Assembly (NCBI RefSeq): GCF_900129785.1
Contig: NZ_FSRC01000003.1
Location: 124,001-188,000 of the forward strand
Reading direction: 5' to 3'
From: Algoriphagus halophilus
Lineage (GTDB): Bacteria; Bacteroidota; Bacteroidia; Cytophagales; Cyclobacteriaceae
Length of the DNA: 64,000 nucleotides
The position numbers were made by a program, and so were the translations under genes. Positions 1 through 8,400 of the stretch are shown piece by piece. The notes beneath the pieces are model-generated. The model did not search any database and had not been told where the DNA came from. It saw only the letters and a list, made by a program, of their open reading frames with translations. The stretch's first letter is position 1. Each line of letters opens with the position of its first letter.

Positions 1-934
1 CATTTACAAAAAAGAATTTCCTTCTCTCAGATCTACAATCTGGGAATTCCTCATTCACTGCACTGAAGTATACTTCAAAATACCCGATGCCATCGATGTC
101 CTCAGATCGAATTACCTTTTCAAATCCTTCACCAAGGCTTACTTTGGTGGTCTCGGTGTCTTTTCTGATAAACCATTCCCCAGAAAGAGGAGTGTCCAAT
201 GAAAAAGTAATGTTCTCCCCTTCGCAGATTTGTTCTGAACTTTGGATTATTTTAAAATCTATAGGAGGGCCTACGAAAGTTGAACCTGTAATTAAACAAT
301 CTTGTCCACCTTCAGAATTGGTTAAAAAGATTTCTACTTTATAATATCCCTCATAATAAGCTTGAATGGTATTGCCAGAGGCAATTTCATTATCCAAAAC
401 ATCTCTCCAGATAATGGTGTAGTCATTGATGTTTGGAGTATTGTTGGGATTGATCGCAGTAAGTTCGGCATATCCTCCATTACAAAGGAGGTAATCTGGC
501 TCTAATGCTAATTCAGGGCCTTTTTGAACAGTAACTTCCATGGTTTTTTCATAGAAATCACTTTGATTATTTCTCCTTACGTTCAGCTTAACCTGGTACT
601 TACCAATTTCATTAAATGAAATTTTAACAGTTTCATATTGTACTCCACCTCCGGATTGGTTGAATATTACTTCCCCGTTTTGGTCGGTGACTACCCATGT
701 GTAGACGTCTGTTTCGGGATCACCCCCGCCGCTAAAGGTTCCTATAACTCCTCCAAAAACAATACATAAGTACTCTGGACCCATTAATTCCAGTACTCCA
801 AAATCTTCAGCGACCGTTCTGTGAATATTTTTTACGGCGCTTATGGAGGTTAACGGGGATGATACAGTCAATAAACTGATCATTGCATACAGGATTCCAA
901 TCTTCCAGGTAGGAAATTGGTCTTTAGCTCGCAA
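1..934 (-). CDS. Giant T9SS-type secreted protein, N-terminal part (cut by window edge)
   Basis: The reading frame is open from the left edge to about 934 and is clearly coding. It translates to a signal-peptide-like leader followed by a PKD-like segment (GPEYLCIVFGGVIGTF, then DVYTWVV) that matches the start of the next gene (GPDKLCNVYGSVIGDF, DVYLWKI). It is therefore a paralogue of the 1056-4556 gene. The start is uncertain: a TTG at 934 gives a basic n-region and a hydrophobic core ending in SISA, whereas the first ATG (883) would lose the basic residues, so 934 is preferred. By analogy with its neighbours the missing C-terminus should carry a type IX sorting domain, but that is not visible here. 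Function is inferred to be surface or adhesive. Confidence 0.8.
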   Translation of the reverse strand, partial: MRAKDQFPTWKIGILYAMISLLTVSSPLTSISAVKNIHRTVAEDFGVLELMGPEYLCIVFGGVIGTFSGGGDPETDVYTWVVTDQNGEVIFNQSGGGVQYETVKISFNEIGKYQVKLNVRRNNQSDFYEKTMEVTVQKGPELALEPDYLLCNGGYAELTAINPNNTPNINDYTIIWRDVLDNEIASGNTIQAYYEGYYKVEIFLTNSEGGQDCLITGSTFVGPPIDFKIIQSSEQICEGENITFSLDTPLSGEWFIRKDTETTKVSLGEGFEKVIRSEDIDGIGYFEVYFSAVNEEFPDCRSERRKFFFVN

Positions 935-1055
935 AATTTCTACTTATTTAAGTGTCTGCAAATTTACATGATCTGCCTCAGAAAGAATTGAACTTTCTAA
1001 TCGCATGCCGAAAAATATCAAAATCTATTCCACTTAAACACTTAGTAATTTACCC

Positions 1056-4000
1056 TTAGTTGATTACTAATATTGATCCAATTTGATAATCAGTGATCCC
1101 TCTTTCGAGGTTCACATAATTGAGTCGGATAGAATAGGCCCCATTTGGAATTTTTTTACCATTGTAGGTCCCATCCCAAAAACAAGTTGATTCTTCTTTG
1201 ATCAAGTCCGTTTGTTTGCAATTGAAAACCATCTGCCCCCATTGATTAAAAATGAAGACCTCTAATTCATCAATAAGATAATTGGTGTAAACCAAAAAGC
1301 CTTTATCTGGATTATCGAGCTCAATAGCATTTGGGTAAGTTACTCGGAGTTCACATTCCTCAATGGTTTCAAAATTTGTACTGTATGCGCATCCTTCTTC
1401 ACTATATACCACAAGTTCAAAATTCCCTACCAACAAAGGTTTATAGTTTGGGCTTGTGGAAACCAGGTTTCCTTCATGGTACCATTCATAAGAAGCAAAA
1501 CTTCCAGGGTTGATCACAGGCGCGATTTCATACCTTGGACAGATTTGATAACGCTCATCTACTTCGGGTCTAACTTGATCCATGCTTCTAGTAAGTAAAA
1601 CTAAATCTGAACCCACCAAGCATGGAACATTATTGTAAAGCCTTGCTTCATATGTGCCTTCCTCAGAAGCTAATATTTCAGGCATATTCTTTTGGCTGGT
1701 CAATTGAGTCTGATTTCCATTTAAGTCAGTAAACCACCATTCTATGGTATTGACCAAATCCAAATCTGCCTCGATGGAAATTGCGGCATCTGTGGCTTCA
1801 GGACAGAGTGGAGCAGCTAGTAAAGATACCTCAAGACTCAAAACTGATTCTTTTACTTCAAATAAAATGGGTTCTAGATCACAGGGTTCGCTATTCCTTG
1901 GCTGGACTTCTAAGTAATAGTTTCCAAATTCTGAATTGCCTATGCTAATAAATTCATCAGTACTTAAAAGGTTATTGTCTTCGTCAAACCAAAATATTAG
2001 TACATCCTCAGCTGAAGCCCCGGTCAATTTCGCTTGATAGGTTTTTTCACCATTACAATCCTCGCTAAATAATATAGGCTCAAAAGGAATTGGTTGATTA
2101 ACCTTTACATAGAAGTCCTTAATGACTGGGCAATTAGGGGAGCTTATTTCAGGATGGTAGCCAAAGAGGCTATAATTTCCTTCTTGGGTTAATTCAAATG
2201 GATTATCTGCATCTTTTTCAACGGTGCTTCCATCTGGAAGAGTTAATATGAATTGTAATGGTTGGTCTGTTTCGGGAATAAGATCAAAAGACTGGCAAAT
2301 AGATAATGAATCAGGGACTGAAAATTCAACCTTTTCTGTATTGAAAGTCAAGTCAATTGAATTTCTGCCTAACTCACAATCTTTTTCTATAGTGGGGATT
2401 ATACTATACACAGAAGCTTCATAGGTTCCATCTTCAAAAACTGTAATCTCGGTTTCGTCTTTAAATTGATCGAGTTCTTCAATAATCCCAGTTGAAGTAT
2501 ACCTTCTCCATAGTATATCTGTCACCTCATCAGGGAATGTTGTTTCTATTGAAATGGTCGCACCTGGTCCAAGTTCACATAGTTTTGTAGTTTCCATGCT
2601 CACATCCACCTCTAATATGGGCTCTTCAATCAAAAAAGATTTTGGAGGAATTGGACAAGCTGCACTATTGGAAGGCTGAACATCCAGCTTGAATTCTCCA
2701 AATGAAGTAGGAAACATAGTTTGGCCTGTTCCTATCAACTCATCATTTTCATTGTACCAGGAGAAAATTACTGCAGAAGGATCTACCCCTGAAATATCAG
2801 CGAAGTAGGTTCTATTCCCAAAACAGTCCTGTTTGATCAATACTGGTTTAAAGTCTACTGGGTCTACTAGGGTAACCTCAAATTCAAGAGTTGAAGGACA
2901 GACTTCTGATTGATTAGGAAGCAAACCAGTAATTTTGTAAGGTCCTGCTTGAGTGATTACAAAAGGCTCTCCATTGCTTTTATATTCCGTAGTGCCATCA
3001 GGAAGTTGCAGTTGATAATCCAAAAGCTGATTTGATTCTGGGAATAGTTCGAATGACTGGCAAACAGTCAATATTTCAGGGACAGAAAAATCAGTTTGTT
3101 CTAGTCCTGGTACATCTATCAAATCCGCTCTAGGAATTCTACATTCGTCTTCTCCATAAAACTCAAAATAGTACTGTCCTCCAGGAATGCTGATTTCAAG
3201 ATTGCTTATACCCAGAACCTCGTTTTCTCTGATCAAAGTGCCTTTTTCATTGATCAATCGATAAGATCCACTTACTGGACCATTTGGAAAAAGGATTTTA
3301 ATAGAGCCATTTATTTTTCCTTCAGCTGTACATGCCTCGCCGGTAATATTCTGTATGTCGTACTTATAACTATCAGGCTCAGTAGCTAGGGAGACAACAG
3401 ATCCTAAATAATTCAAACAACCTCCTAATACACCAGTGAGGGTATAAGCTCCAGATTTAAGATTGGTAAATTCATAAGTTTCTCCGGGATTTAATGGAGG
3501 GGATGATTCCCCACTTTCTTCCAAGAAGACTTTATCTAGCGGAGTGAGGGCCCGAATAGTAATACTTCCATCTGGGATCAAACAGTTTGATGAACTTTTG
3601 CTATCTATGACCTCATAGTCTGGCTGAGGATAATAGGTTAATGGATAGGTCTTTTCAATCAAGCAGTTGTTTCCACTGACAGGGTTTGGTTTAAAAATGA
3701 TTTCATATTCTCCTGGCATGTCAAGGTCTAGGATCGGAGTGATCACGATACTTTTATCCTGATCTAGAAATATTTCATCAGTATTAGGGAGTTTTCTAAA
3801 ATACCAGGATCCATTCAAGTCCTCGGAGGTAGTTAATGTAACGGTATTGTCGGGGCAAATGAATGGGGTAGAGCTTTCTATTTCATATCCTTCATACAAA
3901 CTGATATCTGTGAAAAGGCTTGTTTCACAGGCTTGGTTTCCATCTTCATCTTCGAAGAAAAACGTTACCGTGTACCGGTCTGGTTCAACTACTGTGATGG

Positions 4001-4556
4001 TATTGGAGTCCCCTATCACGTTTCCTTCTCCATCTTCCCAAATAAATTCATAGTCTGTGAATTCAGAACTATTTTCATCTATGGCAGAAATGCTGATCCC
4101 ATTTATATCACAAATCTCATAGGCGGGAAGTAAACTAATCGTAGGTCCTTTAATCAGTTCTACGTCTTGTGATTGGCTAAAATCAGGGACCCCTGGTCTT
4201 CTTACAATTAATTCTACCCGGTGTGTTCCGATTTGGTCAAATGTATAGCTGATGGTTTGAAAACTTTCCCCTCCTGATTTATCGAAAACCAATTGGCCAG
4301 TTGGATTAAAAATTTTCCATAAATACACATCAGTTTGGGGATTTCCAGCACCAAAAAAATCTCCTATTACGCTTCCATAGACGTTACAAAGCTTATCTGG
4401 ACCTATTAATTCAGGATCTTGAATTTTTTGGTTACGTAGATTTGTTGGATTGAGGTTTTCCGCAAAAAAATCCGATATGGCAATAGAAACCGATCCACTA
4501 ACCAAAGTGAGGAATAAAGTGAATAATAGATGTCTTTTTGCGTATGTTAACTTCAA
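1056..4556 (-). CDS. Giant secreted protein with gliding-motility-type (T9SS type B) C-terminal domain
   Basis: This 1166-residue protein has an N-terminal signal peptide (about residues 1-27), a PKD-like start and a chain of beta-sandwich-like modules. The last ~95 residues (from LRVTYPNAIEL, through FNQWGQMVF and CFWDG, to the end) have the pattern of the gliding-motility C-terminal domain, a type B signal for type IX secretion. A module of about 240 residues occurs twice, beginning FSVPEILTVCQSFEL and FSVPDSLSICQSFDL, and once more in the 5421-10928 protein. Many cysteines suggest disulphide-stabilised extracellular domains. It lies in line with two paralogues, so a surface adhesin-like role is likely; the ligand is unknown. 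It lacks the propeller-like N-terminal half of its larger paralogue. Confidence 0.9.
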   Translation of the reverse strand: MKLTYAKRHLLFTLFLTLVSGSVSIAISDFFAENLNPTNLRNQKIQDPELIGPDKLCNVYGSVIGDFFGAGNPQTDVYLWKIFNPTGQLVFDKSGGESFQTISYTFDQIGTHRVELIVRRPGVPDFSQSQDVELIKGPTISLLPAYEICDINGISISAIDENSSEFTDYEFIWEDGEGNVIGDSNTITVVEPDRYTVTFFFEDEDGNQACETSLFTDISLYEGYEIESSTPFICPDNTVTLTTSEDLNGSWYFRKLPNTDEIFLDQDKSIVITPILDLDMPGEYEIIFKPNPVSGNNCLIEKTYPLTYYPQPDYEVIDSKSSSNCLIPDGSITIRALTPLDKVFLEESGESSPPLNPGETYEFTNLKSGAYTLTGVLGGCLNYLGSVVSLATEPDSYKYDIQNITGEACTAEGKINGSIKILFPNGPVSGSYRLINEKGTLIRENEVLGISNLEISIPGGQYYFEFYGEDECRIPRADLIDVPGLEQTDFSVPEILTVCQSFELFPESNQLLDYQLQLPDGTTEYKSNGEPFVITQAGPYKITGLLPNQSEVCPSTLEFEVTLVDPVDFKPVLIKQDCFGNRTYFADISGVDPSAVIFSWYNENDELIGTGQTMFPTSFGEFKLDVQPSNSAACPIPPKSFLIEEPILEVDVSMETTKLCELGPGATISIETTFPDEVTDILWRRYTSTGIIEELDQFKDETEITVFEDGTYEASVYSIIPTIEKDCELGRNSIDLTFNTEKVEFSVPDSLSICQSFDLIPETDQPLQFILTLPDGSTVEKDADNPFELTQEGNYSLFGYHPEISSPNCPVIKDFYVKVNQPIPFEPILFSEDCNGEKTYQAKLTGASAEDVLIFWFDEDNNLLSTDEFISIGNSEFGNYYLEVQPRNSEPCDLEPILFEVKESVLSLEVSLLAAPLCPEATDAAISIEADLDLVNTIEWWFTDLNGNQTQLTSQKNMPEILASEEGTYEARLYNNVPCLVGSDLVLLTRSMDQVRPEVDERYQICPRYEIAPVINPGSFASYEWYHEGNLVSTSPNYKPLLVGNFELVVYSEEGCAYSTNFETIEECELRVTYPNAIELDNPDKGFLVYTNYLIDELEVFIFNQWGQMVFNCKQTDLIKEESTCFWDGTYNGKKIPNGAYSIRLNYVNLERGITDYQIGSILVIN

Positions 4557-4617
4557 AATATTGAGGAAAACTGATGGGAAACAGACCTCTAAGCTACCAT
4601 AAAATTTAGGTCAAAAA

Positions 4618-4648
4618 AAATCCAGAAGTTTCCTAAACCTCTGGATTT
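4618..4648 (-). terminator. Rho-independent terminator after yaaA
   Basis: AAATCCAGA and TCTGGATTT pair perfectly, and an inner GTTT/AAAC extends the stem around a short loop. Read on the minus strand the hairpin is followed by eight T residues. It sits about 20 bases past the yaaA stop and should end the adhesin-yaaA transcript. Confidence 0.8.
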
Positions 4649-4666
4649 CTATTGAATTGGTCTCGC

Positions 4667-5419
4667 CTATCTTACGAAAACCCAATCGGATTCCGTGCTT
4701 AAATTTTCTGAGTATTCATATCGTTCCTGATTGAATTTTTTGAGTTCCTCGGGATCGGTAATTCTATTTATGATGGCATAATTAGTCATCATTCCTCTAG
4801 CTTGTTTCGCGAAAAAACCAACCACTTGATAGCTATCATTTTTATATTCCTTAAAGTGGATAGTTATCAAAGGGGATTTTAACGTTTTTTGGTCTACAGC
4901 CTTGAAATATTCTTGTGAAGCAAGGTTGACGATTGGAGCTCCTTCCGCGACTTTATTTATTGCTTTTGCAATTTTCTTATCCCAAAACTCATAGAGGTTT
5001 TTACCCTTTTTATTCTCCAATTTGGTTCCCATTTCCAATCGGTAAGGTTGAATTAAATCCAGAGGTTTTAACAATCCATACAAGCCTGAAAGAATTCTCA
5101 AATGATGCTGGGCGAATTCAAAGTCGTTCTCATCATATTCATCTACCTCTATTTTGGTATACACGTCTCCTTTGAATGCCAATAATGCCTGCTTGGAGTT
5201 TTCAAAGTTGAACTCTTTTTGGAAAGTTTTGTAACGTTCCTCATTCAAGTTTGCTAAGGAATCAGAGATATGCATCAACCCAGAAATTTCTTTGGCAGAT
5301 TTTTTCTTCATGATTCTTACCAATGCTTGTGTGTCGGATTGAAATTCCGGTAAGGTATGGGATTTGAAATCGGGTAAACTGTAGTCTAACGTTTTGGCAG
5401 GGGATATTAAAATTAACAT
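4667..5419 (-). CDS. yaaA: YaaA-family protein (DUF328/UPF0246), peroxide-stress protein
   Basis: The protein opens MLILISPAKTLDY, the family hallmark, and continues with LSGLYGLLKPLDLI and GFFAKQARG, covering about 250 residues, the usual length of the family. In E. coli YaaA limits intracellular iron-driven damage during hydrogen peroxide stress; the fold binds DNA in vitro. The open frame extends 19 codons further upstream, but that stretch lies inside the preceding gene and is not conserved family sequence, so the ATG at 5419 is chosen. It begins one base after the stop codon of the giant adhesin gene, implying co-transcription and probably translational coupling. No functional link between YaaA and the adhesin is known; it may simply be a passenger in the operon. 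Confidence 0.92.
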   Translation of the reverse strand: MLILISPAKTLDYSLPDFKSHTLPEFQSDTQALVRIMKKKSAKEISGLMHISDSLANLNEERYKTFQKEFNFENSKQALLAFKGDVYTKIEVDEYDENDFEFAQHHLRILSGLYGLLKPLDLIQPYRLEMGTKLENKKGKNLYEFWDKKIAKAINKVAEGAPIVNLASQEYFKAVDQKTLKSPLITIHFKEYKNDSYQVVGFFAKQARGMMTNYAIINRITDPEELKKFNQERYEYSENLSTESDWVFVR

Positions 5420-5420
5420 G

Positions 5421-8400
5421 TTATTGAATGACTGTAATTGCTTTGGTGATTTTTTGGGTAATGTTTTGGTCTTCACTTGTCAACTTCACAACGACCGCAT
5501 ATGTTCCATTTGGAACAAATTTTCCGTTTAATTGCCCATCCCAAGGGCAAAATGGCTGGCCAGGCTCTAAATTTTCGTGTTCACAATAGAAAATTAATTC
5601 ACCCCATCTATTATAAATGTAAACCTCGACATAGTCAATGTACTCATTTGCATAAAGAATAAAGCTTCTATTAGGGTCGTCTAAAACGACTCCATTAGGA
5701 AAAGAGATCTTTAGAGAGCAGTCTTCGATAACCTCCATAGTGGCTATGTATTCGCAGCCCACATCGTCAGATACTGTTAAAGTATAAATACCAGGTAAAG
5801 TAGGTGTAAATAAAGAATCTTGAGATACTTCCTCGCCATCTAATACCCATGAATAATTGTCGTAGTCTCCAGGGGCAATACTTTCTGTGACACCTTCGGC
5901 AGCACAAATCGTGATAGAATCTGGTAATACAGGAGGGATAATCGTGGATTTTACGACAACTCCTGAAGCTCTTCCCAAATCGCAGCCGGATGAATTTCTC
6001 AATAAAGCCTCATAGGTTCCTTCCTGTGAAACTTCAATAATCGGAAGATTATCAAAGGCTGGAATCCTGGTTCTAGTTGCCCCCTGTACAGAATACCATT
6101 CAATTTCCGCAACTGTACTCAAATCGGCTACTATTGTGATGGTAGTACTGATTTGATCGACGCAAAATGGCACCACATCCAATTCCACTTCAAGATTTTG
6201 ATCCACCAATTCCACCTCGAAAGACTTCTTGTCCACTGGACAAAGTCCTCCGGAAATAGGCTGTACTTCCAGGGTGTAATTCCCTTCTCTATTAGGAGCA
6301 AAACTTTGAGATCTTCCTACAATTATTCCCCCTTCATCTTTCCAAAGGAATATCACATCGGCAGGGTCTGCATTATTCAGAATGGCTTCATATACAGTAC
6401 CGACTTGACAATCGATAATTGGCTCACTCACCTCAAAATCGATAGGCTGGGTAATATTGGCAACCATTTCTATTTCTCTTGGACAATTAATGCCATTTGG
6501 ATCCTCTCCCAGCATGGTAAAAGTGTCGCTTGAGTCAATGGTAAAACTTCCATCCGAATTAGGCGATATGATGGTCCCAGTACTGGAGGTCAAGGTATAG
6601 CTTAATGAATCTGGAGCATCAGGGGTAAAGGTGAGGCTTTCACAAGCTGTGAAATCAGTGGGGACTGAGAATACCACCTGCAATTTTTGCTCGATCGGAT
6701 ATAGCGTATCATCCGGTATGGAACAGTTATTAGCGTCAAAAACTTCGACGGCATATTCCCCATAAGGGACATTCACCAAAACTTGATTGGTGTTGGTGAA
6801 TGTCCCTGTAAACTCCTGCCCATCACCTTGTCTGGTAATTACATAACTTCCGCTTTGTGGGGAGCTTGTGAAGTCAATTGTCAGGACCCCATTTTCCACT
6901 CCAGTACTGCTACATAGTTCATCAGTTGGTGTGACGATATATTCAAAATCCAAAGGAGGATTGCTATTCACGACTGTTACTGTTGCTGTATACATACACC
7001 CAAAGCTATTTTGGGCTTCAATCGTATAAACACCCGGGAAAAGGTCAACGACGGGAATTGAATTGCCTGGTGATACATTGTTAAATACCTCGCCAGTCTC
7101 TAAAATAGTAATTGATTCAGCATCACTTTGCATCGTGATTTCAAATGACCCATCTGCTGTGTTACAGTCTGTAGCAGGATTTGTCTGGTTGGCAATAAAT
7201 AGAGGTAATTCATTTACAATTAGATCCACTTTCTTCTCTACGGTACAGCCTTCCAAAATTGGGTCTTGGGTTACAAAAATAATTTCATATTGACCTGGGC
7301 CAGGAAGGTTAGGGATGAATAACTCCAACTCAAAGAAACTTCCTAAAGAAGTCCTGCTAGGGTCTCCGTCCAACGTATAGAACCATTCTCCGGTGATCGG
7401 AGTGTCTGGCGCAAAGATGACTGTGGTCTCCTCATAACATACCTCCTCTGAAGTTTGAGTTAATTCAAATTCAAAGGCAGGACCCACAAAAACTTCTGCG
7501 GTAGATGGACATGTTTCATAGAGTAAGGCTTCATCATCTGAAAGTCCATCAGGCAATCTGTAGCTTACAGTTACAGTGTAGATGCTTTCCTCGTCAACAG
7601 TAATTTCATTGGAGTTCTCATCGCCAAATACCTGACCTGCTGCATTGGTCCATTGGAAATCATACAAACCTTCTGCTGGATCATATCCGTCAATCGCAGT
7701 TAGGGTGACAGGGGCTCCGGAACATAAGGTCATATCATCCTCCAAAGTCAAAACAGGTGGGGCATCAACCTGAACTTCTAAACTGGCTTCATAATAGGTA
7801 GGGTCTCCGCATCGGTCCACACGTAAATCAACAGTATATAACCCTGGCTCTGTAAAATTATGTTCGTAGCTCTGGAACTCCTCTCCAGGACCTCCAAAAT
7901 TATCTAATACGACTACTCCATTTTCATCGGTAATCGTATAAAAATAGCTGTCTATATCAGGTTCTCCGGCGCCTTCAAACATCGCTCCACCACCTTCGTC
8001 AGGATCCAAACAAATTCTTGGTGGACCAGATAGGGATGGTTCAGGGATAGAACTTCCTGAGTTTTGTACAAATGAAGGAAGACCTAAATTTGAAGTACCA
8101 GGCATAGGTTCTACACCATCCATAGTAAATGTGCTGGAGGAATTACAACCTGAACCTACATTGATCTGACCAATTCGATTATCGCCTACTACTGCTACAT
8201 AAACTTGTCCATTTGGACCGATTTGAAGTGCACCGAGATCAAGTCCAGAAGTTTGGCTAACCCCGTTTTTGGTACTTAAAATACAGGCTTCAATTTCAGC
8301 TCTGGTGGTAGCATTTTCAAAACATGTAGGACATACTGCGGCATCTGGATCGTCATTTTCCACAGGTTTGATATTGAATTCCTCGATCCCGGGTCCTCCA

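Noticed and set aside
5420..5476. Upstream-extended yaaA start
   Set aside because: The extra 19 codons lie inside the adhesin gene and do not belong to the family; MLILISPAKT is the normal start.
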